Part shown: positions 17,713-25,722 of the stretch, piece after piece
Position numbering within the stretch: the first letter of the stretch is position 1
How the letters are laid out: every line of letters begins with the position of its first letter
NCBI GenBank assembly: GCA_036490715.1
Contig: DASXDL010000013.1
Coordinates: forward strand, 1-64,000
Length of the DNA stretch: 64,000 nt
Direction of reading: 5' to 3'
DNA from: FEN-1191 sp036490715
Lineage (GTDB): Bacteria > Pseudomonadota > Gammaproteobacteria > Steroidobacterales > Steroidobacteraceae
Program-made: the position numbers and the translations under genes
Notes under the pieces: model-generated
Database searches by the model: none
What the model was told of the DNA's origin: nothing
What the model saw: the letters and a program-made list of their open reading frames with translations, nothing else

Positions 17713-19827
17713 TTAGCGACCGACCGCCGCCACCAGGCGGACGCGTCGGTTGTCGGGAATTTCGTTCCATGCCAGCACGTGCAGGCCGGGTACGCCGGTG
17801 CGCGTGAAACGCGCCAGACTGCTACGCAACTGTGGCGTGACCATCAGCACCGAGGCCTCGCCCGAGGCTTCCTGGCGTCCGGCCGACTCGGCCAGACGCG
17901 CCTGCAGACGCTCGGCCAGCCCGGGCTCGATGGCACCGCTGCCGCCGCCCTGACTCTGCAGCGAGTTCTGCAGCAACTGCTCCAGCTCTGGCTCCAGCGT
18001 GATGACCGGCAGTTCGGCCGCGCTGCCGACGATGTCCTGCACGATCTGCCGCCCCAGCGCGATCCGGACCTGCGACTGCAGTACCGCCGGGTCCTGCGTG
18101 CGCGCCGCATGCTCGGCCAGCGTCTCGATGATGGCGCGCAGATTGCGGATCGGGACCCGCTCGGCCAGCAAGCCCTGCAGCACGCGTACGACGATCGCCA
18201 GCGACAGCGTCTTGGGCACCAGATCCTCAACCAGCCGCGGCGCCGTTTTCGCCAGGCCGTTGAGCAGCTGCTGCACTTCCTCGTGACCGAGCAATTCGTG
18301 CGCGTGCGTCTGAATGACGCTGCTTAAATGCGTGGCGACCACGGTGCTGGCATCGACCACGGTGTAACCGAGCGTCTGCGCGTGCTCGCGCTGCCCCGGC
18401 TCGATCCAGATCGCCTCCATACCGAAGGCCGGATCGCGCGTTTCGATGCCGGGCGGCTTGCCGAACACGCGGCCGGGATTGATTGCCAGCTCGCGATCCG
18501 GATACACCACGCCGTCGGCGATGGCGACGCCGGCCAGACTGATGCGATAGGCATTCGGGGCCAGTTCGAGGTTGTCGCGGATGTGCACCGACTGCACCAG
18601 GAAGCCCAGCTCCTGCGACAGTTTGCGGCGCACGCCGCGGATCCGCGCCAGCAGCTGCCCGCCCTGCGCCTTGTCGACGATCGGCACCAGCCGAAAGCCG
18701 ACTTCCAGTCCGATCAGATCCACTGGCTGCACGTCGTCCCAGGACAGCTCACGCTGCTCGGAATCGACGGCGGCAGGTTTCACGGCCACCGCGGCGGCGG
18801 CCGCGGTCGCGCTGCGCTGGGCGCGCCGCCTCAGGTACCAGGCGGCCGCGCCGCAGGCGCCGCCGAACAGCAGGAAGGCGACGTTCGGCATACCCGGAAT
18901 CAGGCCGAGCACGCCCAGCAGACTGCCCGCGGCCGCCAGCCCGCGTGGCTGCCGGAACAGCTGCCGCGTCAACTCGCCGCCCAGATCCTGGGCGCGCGAC
19001 ATGCGGGTGACGATGATGGCCACACCGGTGGACAGCAGCAGCGCCGGAATCTGCGCCACCAGGCCGTCACCGATGGTCAACAGCGTGTAGACACGGGCAG
19101 CGTCGCTGAAACTCAAACCGTGACTCAAGGTTCCGATCGCCAGGCCGCCGACGATGTTGATGATCAGGATCAGGATGCCGGCGGTGGCGTCGCCGCGCAC
19201 GAATTTGCTGGCGCCATCCATCGAACCATAGAAGTCGGCCTCGGCGCGCACCTCGGCGCGGCGCACGCGCGCCTCGTCCTGTGTGATCAAGCCAGCGTTG
19301 AGATCGGCGTCGATCGCCATCTGCTTGCCGGGCATCGAGTCCAGGGTGAAGCGGGCACTGACCTCGGAGATGCGTCCGGCGCCCTTGGTCACCACGACGA
19401 AATTGATGATGGTCAGGATCGCGAACACCACGATGCCGACCGCGTAGTTGCCGCCGACCACGAACTGACCAAAGGCTTCGATGACGTGGCCGGCGGCGGC
19501 GGTGCCCTCGTGACCATGCAGCAGCACCACCCGGGTGGAGGCGACGTTCAGCGCCAGGCGCAGCAGCGTTGCCAGCAGCAGCACGGTCGGGAAGATGCCG
19601 AAGTCGAGCGGACGGGCGATGTTGACCACCGCCATGACCACCAGCACCGACAGCGCAATATTGAAGGTGAACAGCACATCCAGCGCGAGCGGCGGCAATG
19701 GCAGCACCACCATCGCCAGCACGGCCAGCAGCAGCAACGGCGCCCCTACCCCCCGCTGCAGCAGCTGTAGCAGGGTGATCCAGGGTCCTGCCGACGCCCC
19801 GGCGTTATTGATCGCAATTTCTGCCAT
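17713..19827 (-). CDS. flhA: Flagellar type III export apparatus protein FlhA
   Basis: Core of the export gate: about eight N-terminal membrane helices and a large cytoplasmic domain. Signatures seen are MVVLPLPPLALDVLFTFNIA, LRLALNVASTRVVLLHGH and the conserved FHIPEP region (TKGAGRISEVSARFTLDSMPGK, then ADLNAGLI and EADFYGSMDGASKFVRGD). An Ala-rich linker separates the two halves. The ATG at 19827 was chosen over a GTG two codons earlier. No clear Shine-Dalgarno sequence is visible, and a sigma-54 promoter lies directly upstream. The 704-aa length is normal. Confidence 0.96.
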   Translation of the reverse strand: MAEIAINNAGASAGPWITLLQLLQRGVGAPLLLLAVLAMVVLPLPPLALDVLFTFNIALSVLVVMAVVNIARPLDFGIFPTVLLLATLLRLALNVASTRVVLLHGHEGTAAAGHVIEAFGQFVVGGNYAVGIVVFAILTIINFVVVTKGAGRISEVSARFTLDSMPGKQMAIDADLNAGLITQDEARVRRAEVRAEADFYGSMDGASKFVRGDATAGILILIINIVGGLAIGTLSHGLSFSDAARVYTLLTIGDGLVAQIPALLLSTGVAIIVTRMSRAQDLGGELTRQLFRQPRGLAAAGSLLGVLGLIPGMPNVAFLLFGGACGAAAWYLRRRAQRSATAAAAAVAVKPAAVDSEQRELSWDDVQPVDLIGLEVGFRLVPIVDKAQGGQLLARIRGVRRKLSQELGFLVQSVHIRDNLELAPNAYRISLAGVAIADGVVYPDRELAINPGRVFGKPPGIETRDPAFGMEAIWIEPGQREHAQTLGYTVVDASTVVATHLSSVIQTHAHELLGHEEVQQLLNGLAKTAPRLVEDLVPKTLSLAIVVRVLQGLLAERVPIRNLRAIIETLAEHAARTQDPAVLQSQVRIALGRQIVQDIVGSAAELPVITLEPELEQLLQNSLQSQGGGSGAIEPGLAERLQARLAESAGRQEASGEASVLMVTPQLRSSLARFTRTGVPGLHVLAWNEIPDNRRVRLVAAVGR

Positions 19828-19840
19828 GTCCACTCACAGG

Positions 19841-19856
19841 AGCAATTCTTGTGCCG
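19841..19856 (-). promoter_or_regulatory. Sigma-54 promoter before flhA
   Basis: Minus-strand CGGCAC-N5-TTGCT matches the -24/-12 consensus TGGCAC-N5-TTGCW except for its first base. Counting from the -12 element puts the transcript start near 19830, only 3 nt before the flhA ATG. Confidence 0.6.
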
Positions 19857-19890
19857 GGGCACGCCGACGTTTTCCCGACGCTCTCGGGCG

Positions 19891-19914
19891 CGCGATTGGA
19901 CGTGCGATTGGACG
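19891..19914. repeat. 12-nt tandem direct repeat upstream of flhA
   Basis: Two adjacent units, CGCGATTGGACG and TGCGATTGGACG, differ only in the first base and lie 35-60 bp upstream of the flhA sigma-54 promoter on the transcription side. The spacing is suitable for an enhancer-binding protein site, but nothing in the sequence identifies the binder. Confidence 0.6.
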
Positions 19915-19952
19915 CGCAAGTGCGACCTGGGTCACACAAATGCCTGGGAAAA

Positions 19953-21068
19953 TCAGTCTTCCGGCAGTTCGATGTGCGGTTGGGCCGGTGCCGGACCGCC
20001 GCGTCGCCGGACGGTACGCAGCTGGTAGACGTACACCAGGATCCGGGCGACCGCGGCATAGAGACGTGCCGGAACCTCGTCGCCGATCTCGCAGCTGCCA
20101 TGCAGCGCGCGCGCCAGCGGCGGCGCCTCGACCAGCGCCACGCGGTGCTCGAGTGCGACCTCGCGGATGCGCTGGGCGATCAGATCGCGGCCTTTGGCCA
20201 CCACCACCGGCGCGCGCATGTGCGGCTCGTCGTAGCGCAACGCCACCGCATAGTGCGTCGGGTTGGTGATCACCACGTCCGCCTTTGGCACCTGCTGCAT
20301 CATGCGACGGCGGGCGATCATCTGCTGGGTGCGACGTACGCGTGACTTGATTTCCGGGCTGCCCTCGGTCTCCTTGAATTCCTCGCGGATCTCATCGCGG
20401 GTCATACGCAGCGACTTGTGGTGCTGCCACAGCGCCAGCGGTACGTCGACAATGGCGATCAGCGCCAGCGCGCCGCCCAGTGCGATCAGCGCGGCGCCGC
20501 TCAGGGTGAGCGCGTGTCCGATCGCGGCCTGGGTGGATTCGGCCGCCAGGCCCGAGAAGCTGTGAAACTGCCGCCACAGCAGCACGCCAGCGACCACCGC
20601 CACGACGCTGATGCGCGCCAGCGATTTGCCCAGTTCGATCACGCCGCGGGTGGAGAACATCCGCGCCAGGCCGCTGGCGGGATTGAGCCGATTGAAATCC
20701 GGCGCCAGCACCTCGGTGCTGAAGGTCCACCCGCCGAGCGCCAGCGGTGCCAGCACTGCCGCCGCCAGCAACAACGCCAGCAACGGCGCGACCGCGAGGG
20801 CACCCATCAGCGCCACCCGCTCGAACTGCAGCAACATGCGCGCCGTGTCGAAGGCCGCGCTGCGGCTGATGGTCATCGAATCGTGCATCAGCGACAGCAG
20901 TTGGCCGCCGGCGAGTGGGCCCAGCAACGACAGGCCGACACCGCCGCTGAGCACCACCGCCGCGGCGCCCAGATCGCGCGAGCGTGGCACCTGACCCTTG
21001 GTGCGCGCCTCGTCCAGCCGCTTTTGGGTCGGGCTTTCTGTCCGGTCGCGATCGTCGAATTCGGCCAC
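19953..21068 (-). CDS. flhB: Flagellar type III export switch protein FlhB
   Basis: Export-gate component and substrate-specificity switch. The N-terminus has TESPTQKRLDEARTKGQVPRSRDL, followed by four membrane helices. The autocleavage site NPTH is present in ITNPTHYAVALRYD, and the C-terminal cytoplasmic domain is complete (371 aa). The GTG start is supported by an AGGAG box 7 nt upstream. It follows fliR by 10 nt; the gap to flhA (119 nt) holds a sigma-54 promoter and a tandem repeat. Confidence 0.96.
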   Translation of the reverse strand: MAEFDDRDRTESPTQKRLDEARTKGQVPRSRDLGAAAVVLSGGVGLSLLGPLAGGQLLSLMHDSMTISRSAAFDTARMLLQFERVALMGALAVAPLLALLLAAAVLAPLALGGWTFSTEVLAPDFNRLNPASGLARMFSTRGVIELGKSLARISVVAVVAGVLLWRQFHSFSGLAAESTQAAIGHALTLSGAALIALGGALALIAIVDVPLALWQHHKSLRMTRDEIREEFKETEGSPEIKSRVRRTQQMIARRRMMQQVPKADVVITNPTHYAVALRYDEPHMRAPVVVAKGRDLIAQRIREVALEHRVALVEAPPLARALHGSCEIGDEVPARLYAAVARILVYVYQLRTVRRRGGPAPAQPHIELPED

Positions 21069-21078
21069 GGCGTTGCTC

Positions 21079-21858
21079 CTAGCCGATGCCGGTCATGGCC
21101 CGCAGCATTTGGAATGCACTCGCCAGCATGTCCAGGAATCCGGACTGCAGACTCGGCAGCCCGAGCCAGATGACCACCAGGCCGAACACCAGCGTCACCG
21201 GCAGACCGACCGCGAATAGATTGAGACTGGGAGCGGCGCGGCTGGTAACGCCGAAAGCCAGATTGATCACCAGCAGCGCGGTCATGCCGGGCAGCGCGAC
21301 CCGCACCGCGCCCAGGAACAGCTGATTACCCCAGTTGGCGAGCGTGTGCAGCGCCTGCGGCGAAAAACCGGCGGTGCCGACCGGCAGCCCGTGGAAGCTC
21401 GCCACCAGGGTCTGGATCAGCGCGATATGTCCATCCAGCGCAATAAATGTGAGCGTGCCGAGCACTACGTACAGCTGCCCGAGCGCGGGTGTCTCAACGC
21501 CGCGCAGCGGATCGATGTTGAAAGCCAGCCCCAGGCCCATGCCGTTGGCGAGCAGCTGGCCGCCGAGATTGAGTGCGTCGAACATCAGTTGCAGCGCGAA
21601 GCCCATGGCGGCCCCGATCAGCACCTGCTGCATGGTGGTGATCACGCCGTCCACCGACAACAGCGTCAGGTCGGTGGGTCGGGGGATGAGCGGCAGCGCC
21701 ACCACGGTCAGGGTGCCAGCCAGCACGATGCGCACGCGTGGCGGCACGTAGCTGGCACCAAACAGCGGTGCCACCATCAGGCAGGCGCCGATGCGCAGGA
21801 ATGGCCAGAACGCCAGGCCGATCCAGCTTTCGATCTGCGCGTAGTCGACGACGGGCAT
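21079..21858 (-). CDS. fliR: Flagellar type III export protein FliR
   Basis: Membrane component of the export gate with FliP and FliQ. The 259-aa hydrophobic protein begins MPVVDYAQIESWIGLAFWPF and contains APLFGASYVPPRVRIVLAG, ANGMGLGLAFNIDP and a terminal LGLPSLQSGFLDML. The ATG at 21858 was chosen because family homology begins there; upstream codons are non-hydrophobic and overlap fliQ. Confidence 0.95.
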   Translation of the reverse strand: MPVVDYAQIESWIGLAFWPFLRIGACLMVAPLFGASYVPPRVRIVLAGTLTVVALPLIPRPTDLTLLSVDGVITTMQQVLIGAAMGFALQLMFDALNLGGQLLANGMGLGLAFNIDPLRGVETPALGQLYVVLGTLTFIALDGHIALIQTLVASFHGLPVGTAGFSPQALHTLANWGNQLFLGAVRVALPGMTALLVINLAFGVTSRAAPSLNLFAVGLPVTLVFGLVVIWLGLPSLQSGFLDMLASAFQMLRAMTGIG

Positions 21859-21866
21859 CGCTGCTG

Positions 21867-22136
21867 TCAGCCGATCAGCGCGGGTATGCTTTCGATCAGC
21901 ACCCGGGTGTAGTTGACCAGCTCCTTGAGCATCCATGGACCGGCGATCAGCAGTACCGCGGCCATGCCGATCAGCTTGGGTATGAACGACAGCGTCATCT
22001 CGTTGATCTGCGTGGCGGCCTGGAAGATGCCGACCAGCAGACCGATCGTCAGCGCCACCAGCAGCATCGGCGCTGCCAGCATTGCGGTCATCTCGATCGC
22101 GTGCTGCGCGATTGTCATCACGGTTTCCGGTGTCAC
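21867..22136 (-). CDS. fliQ: Flagellar type III export protein FliQ
   Basis: Two-helix membrane protein of 89 residues belonging to the FliPQR export gate. It contains LLVALTIGLLVGIFQAATQINEMTLSFIPK, the conserved core of the family. GTG start. It sits between fliP and fliR with 8-16 nt gaps. Confidence 0.96.
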   Translation of the reverse strand: MTPETVMTIAQHAIEMTAMLAAPMLLVALTIGLLVGIFQAATQINEMTLSFIPKLIGMAAVLLIAGPWMLKELVNYTRVLIESIPALIG

Positions 22137-22152
22137 CGTCGCGGCTCCCGCA

Positions 22153-22911
22153 TCAGTGAAAGAAGCTCGAAGCCAGCGAGCCCATTACCAGGGTCCAGCC
22201 GTCCACCAGTACGAACAGCATCAGCTTGAACGGCAGTGATACCAGCACCGGCGACAGCATCATCATGCCCATCGACATCAGTACGCTGGCCACCACCAGA
22301 TCGATGATCACGAACGGAATGAACAGCAGGAAGCCGATCTGAAACGCGGTCTTGAGCTCGCTGGTCACGAATGCCGGCGCCAACACCGATAACGGCACGT
22401 CCTGCGGCGTCGCGTAGCCCTTGCCGCCGGACATGCGCACGAATGCGGCGATGTCGCCTTCGCGTGTCTGCTCGAGCATGAAGGTCTTCAGCGGGGCGAC
22501 ACCGCGATCAAGCGCCGCGCCGGTGTCGATGCTGCCCGCCATGTAAGGGGTGACCGCGTCGGTGCGGATCCTGTCGATGACCGGCGACATCACGAACAGC
22601 GTCAGAAACAGAGCCAGTCCGAGCAGCACCTGGTTGGGCGGCGACTGGCCGGCGCCGATGGCCTGACGCAGGATGGACAGCACGATGATGATGCGTGTGA
22701 ACGCGGTCATCATCAGCAGCGCCGCCGGCAACAGCGTGATCGCCGTCATCAGCGCCAGCAGCTGAATGGTCAGCGTGTAGGTCTGTCCGCCAGCGCTGTT
22801 GTGCACCGCCAGCGCCGGGATTCCCGGCGCCGGCACGGCCTGCGCCAGCAGCGGCAGCACCAACGGCAGCAGCCACAGCAGTCGCAGCGGCACTTTCGGT
22901 CTTGGCGTCAT
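22153..22911 (-). CDS. fliP: Flagellar type III export protein FliP
   Basis: Pore-forming export-gate protein made with a cleavable signal peptide (residues 1 to about 22, ending AQAVPA). The conserved blocks are MMTAFTRIIIVLSILRQAIG, PPNQVLLGLALFLTLFVM and FELKTAF-like FVTSELKTAFQIGF, ending in a VLVDGWTLVMGSL helix. The ATG at 22911 overlaps the fliO stop by 4 nt and gives 252 aa; the upstream open frame is antisense-type noise within fliO. Confidence 0.96.
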   Translation of the reverse strand: MTPRPKVPLRLLWLLPLVLPLLAQAVPAPGIPALAVHNSAGGQTYTLTIQLLALMTAITLLPAALLMMTAFTRIIIVLSILRQAIGAGQSPPNQVLLGLALFLTLFVMSPVIDRIRTDAVTPYMAGSIDTGAALDRGVAPLKTFMLEQTREGDIAAFVRMSGGKGYATPQDVPLSVLAPAFVTSELKTAFQIGFLLFIPFVIIDLVVASVLMSMGMMMLSPVLVSLPFKLMLFVLVDGWTLVMGSLASSFFH

Positions 22912-23378
22912 TTTCCCAGGCTCTTCAGCAGCAGTGACTTGAATGTCGGCTTGAGGTCCGCGGCCGCTCCGGTCGGCGTTGAGCCCTCGGTATTCGGTGC
23001 CGGGACCGCTGGCGATGGCAGCACATGCAGCGTGCGCACGTTGGTGGGCGTGACGCCGATCAGCAGCTGACATTCGCCCACCCGCAGCAACACCGCGCGT
23101 TCGCGCGTGCCCAGCGGCATCTGCGCCAACACCTGAAGATCCGCCAGTGCGCGACCGTTGCCGAAGCCGCGCATGCGCCGGGTCAGCCAGGCCGCCATCA
23201 GCACCGCGGCGAGCACCACCAACAGCGCCAACGTCACGCGCAGCAGTCCGCCGCCGGCGCTCGGCGCCGCCTGCAGCATCGGGGCGGCAAATGGCGTGCC
23301 CGGCTCGGCGCCCAGGGCGCGCATCGCCGTGCCGATCAGGACCGGCAGAAAACTGCCGATGCGTGCAGCGAGCTTCAT
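22908..23378 (-). CDS. fliO: Flagellar biosynthesis protein FliO
   Basis: Small membrane protein that helps assemble the FliP ring. It has an N-terminal hydrophobic segment, a main transmembrane helix (LLRVTLALLVVLAAVLMAAWL) and the cytoplasmic block LQVLAQMPLGTRERAVLLRVGECQLLIGVTP. The ATG at 23378 is favoured (156 aa) over a TTG at 23396. There is no visible Shine-Dalgarno sequence. A sigma-54 promoter ends 14 bp upstream, so this is the first gene of a fliOPQR-flhB transcript, separated from fliN by about 6 kb. Confidence 0.9.
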   Translation of the reverse strand: MKLAARIGSFLPVLIGTAMRALGAEPGTPFAAPMLQAAPSAGGGLLRVTLALLVVLAAVLMAAWLTRRMRGFGNGRALADLQVLAQMPLGTRERAVLLRVGECQLLIGVTPTNVRTLHVLPSPAVPAPNTEGSTPTGAAADLKPTFKSLLLKSLGK

Positions 23379-23391
23379 TGGCGACTGAAGG

Positions 23392-23407
23392 AGCAACGCG
23401 CATGCCA
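23392..23407 (-). promoter_or_regulatory. Sigma-54 promoter before fliOPQR-flhB
   Basis: Minus-strand TGGCAT-N5-TTGCT matches the -24/-12 consensus with one change (C to T at the end of the -24 box). The predicted transcript start is near 23381, 3 nt before the fliO ATG. Confidence 0.6.
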
Positions 23408-23465
23408 GCGTCCTGACGGTGCTGCTAAGTGCTTCTACCGGCTTGTTTTGCCTGACTTCAGGCGC

Positions 23466-23481
23466 TGTGACTCAGGTCACA
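23466..23481. promoter_or_regulatory. Perfect CRP-family operator (TGTGA-N6-TCACA)
   Basis: TGTGA-CTCAGG-TCACA is an exact match to the core CRP/Clp/Vfr half-sites. It sits between the divergent fliO transcript (about 85 bp upstream of its predicted start) and the DUF4382 gene (start 227 bp downstream), so it could act on either. The rest of 23379-23707 shows a GGAGG ribosome-binding site before the DUF4382 gene but no clear sigma-70 promoter. Confidence 0.5.
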
Positions 23482-23707
23482 TCGCGAGCGGCGCGACGGA
23501 GAATTGGCGCTGCCCCGTCGCTGTGTTCCAGACCGCAATGGGCGCGTCGCTGCATGGCCGCCTGCAAGCGGCGCCGCACTGCTGTCGCCGATACCCGACA
23601 GTGACGCGCGTCAACCATTTGCGCGGCCGGGCGCTGTGCACCCCGAACATCGGCTCGCTTCGATCGGAGCCGAAAATGATTATGGTATCTGCAACGGAGG
23701 CGTCTCT

Positions 23708-25669
23708 ATGAAACTCTCGATGCTCAGATACGCGGCCTGCGCCGCGATGATCGCGGCACTCGCATCATGTGGCGGCGGCTCCGACATGTCCTCGATGGGC
23801 AGCGGCACCAGTGGCACCAGCACCATGCAGTCGGCCAGCATGCCACTGATGGTCAGCGACGCCTCGTCCGACGACTGGGCACTCGTGGGCGTGAAGGTGC
23901 TGAGTATCGCGCTGGTTCCGCAGGATGGCAGCGCCAATGTCAGCGTCTATACCGCGCCCGCCGACGCGCCCTATCTGAATCTCGAGCAGCTCGACAATCT
24001 CGGCGAGATCCTCGGCAACGTCTCGGTCCCGGTCGGCACCTATACCGGAGCCGTCGTGACGGTCAGCGCCAATCCAGGTGATTTGCTGTTGACCGTCGGC
24101 GCCGATCCGGAGGCAGGGTTCGCCGCCGCCGCCGGCGCCAGCATCCCGGCCGCCGACATTCAGATTCAGCACACTCACGGCAGCAGCGGCGCGCTGACGG
24201 TGCCGATCGATGTCACGTTCGACACTGCGCTGCAGATCACTTCCAGCAGCACCCCGAACGCGGCGCTGGATCTGGAATTCGACCTGTCGCATCCGGCCTT
24301 CATCGTCGGCCACCAGCCGCCGGGCGCCGGTACCACGCTGTGGGCGATCAATTTCAAGGGGCCGGTGCGCCGGCATCCGATCGCCGACATCACCCACCTG
24401 GTGCTGCGCCACCTGTACGGCACGGTGATGACGGTCGCCAGCGATGGCTCGTCGATCACGGTGACCAAGGACTTTCCTACCCTGCCGGTCGTGTCGCCGG
24501 AGACGGCGGTGACCGGCTCGCAGCAGCTGACCATCCTGGTGGATGGCACCAACGGCACGCTGTTCTATGACGTCGATGCCAAGACCAGCACCACCATTAC
24601 CAGCTTCGGCAGCGTCGCCAATCTGGCCAACAAGTTCGTGCGCATCGCCGCGCGCTATCAGGAGGACGGTACGCTGGTGGCCACGCGCGTGTGGGCCAGC
24701 AGCAACTTCGATAGCCTCTGGCTAAGCCCCGAGGGCCACGTGCTGCACGCGAACACCAGCAATCAGACCATCACGGTGACCAACGAATCCGGTGTGCCGG
24801 TGGTGATGCAGATCGATGCCAATACGCAGTTCTTCTTCCGCCAGCCGTGGTCGGCGATCGCCGATGCAACGCCGATCGGCATCGGCACGGCGTTCCTCGA
24901 TGCAGGCAATCTGGTGCGCGGCTTCAAGGTGCACGCCAGTGTGGTCGATCCGCTGGCCACACCGATGGTGGCGCAGAGCATCGACATAGAAACCGCCGCC
25001 TACTCAGGCACGGTGTCGATGGCCAATGGCACCGGCTTCACTTATACGCACAACTATCCGCACGCCTCGGATGACTACGCGTTCATGCTCGACTACATCG
25101 CCTCGAGCAGCGCCAACGGTAAGGATTCCAGCGGCAATCCGATCATGGGATTCAAGTACTGGAATTTCGCGTTCCCGACCGTGGTCACGGATGGCAGCGC
25201 GGCAGTGACCGATTTCATCGCGGCCAGCAACGGCACGGTGAGTTTTGGCGGCAGCGCCGCAGCGATCAAGACCGTCGGCTGGAGCCCGGCCACCTGGGCC
25301 GATCCGGCCAACCCGAGTGGTTGGAGCGCACCACTGACGATCCTGATGCCGGTGTCCGTGCCCTTGGCGCAGGTGGCCAGCGCTGTCTCCGGCAACATGT
25401 TCACGATCGGGGTGACCAACGGTACCCAGCCGGTCACGGTGGACTTCAACAGCGCCAGCGGCTCGGCCACGCTGGTCTACGAGATCAACCGCTCGGGCAA
25501 CATCCTGACGGTCAATCCGATCGATCTGACCACGTCGAGCGGCCTGAGCACCTTTACCACCGACTTGACGCCGGGCTCCCTGATCAAGGTGTTCGGTATC
25601 GCGCAGTCCGACGGCACACTGCAGGGTTACGTGATCATCTACTACACCGGCATGATGCCGATGAGCTGA
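23708..25669 (+). CDS. DUF4382/DUF5666-type secreted lipoprotein
   Basis: A 653-aa predicted outer-membrane or periplasmic lipoprotein. The signal peptide ends in a lipobox with the lipidated Cys followed by GGGSD (residues 21-26). Residues about 40-200 (MLVSD-like SDASSDDWALVGVKVLSIAL, then NLGEILGNVSVPVGTYTGAVV) fit DUF4382. The remainder is beta-rich, Ser/Thr/Gly-rich and contains repeated short segments such as GTVMTVASDGSSITVTKDF and GNMFTIGVTNGTQPVTVDF, like DUF5666 repeats. GGAGG lies 7 nt before the ATG. It is not a recognised flagellar component. Function unknown. Confidence 0.8.
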   Translation: MKLSMLRYAACAAMIAALASCGGGSDMSSMGSGTSGTSTMQSASMPLMVSDASSDDWALVGVKVLSIALVPQDGSANVSVYTAPADAPYLNLEQLDNLGEILGNVSVPVGTYTGAVVTVSANPGDLLLTVGADPEAGFAAAAGASIPAADIQIQHTHGSSGALTVPIDVTFDTALQITSSSTPNAALDLEFDLSHPAFIVGHQPPGAGTTLWAINFKGPVRRHPIADITHLVLRHLYGTVMTVASDGSSITVTKDFPTLPVVSPETAVTGSQQLTILVDGTNGTLFYDVDAKTSTTITSFGSVANLANKFVRIAARYQEDGTLVATRVWASSNFDSLWLSPEGHVLHANTSNQTITVTNESGVPVVMQIDANTQFFFRQPWSAIADATPIGIGTAFLDAGNLVRGFKVHASVVDPLATPMVAQSIDIETAAYSGTVSMANGTGFTYTHNYPHASDDYAFMLDYIASSSANGKDSSGNPIMGFKYWNFAFPTVVTDGSAAVTDFIAASNGTVSFGGSAAAIKTVGWSPATWADPANPSGWSAPLTILMPVSVPLAQVASAVSGNMFTIGVTNGTQPVTVDFNSASGSATLVYEINRSGNILTVNPIDLTTSSGLSTFTTDLTPGSLIKVFGIAQSDGTLQGYVIIYYTGMMPMS

Positions 25670-25722
25670 TCGACTCTGTGACGCCAGTCGCGCCTGGGGA
25701 TTTCCGGGCGCAGACTGGCGGC

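Noticed and set aside
18328..19770. His/Gln-rich plus-strand open frame opposite flhA
   Set aside because: Low-complexity mirror frame of a strongly conserved gene; no independent coding evidence.
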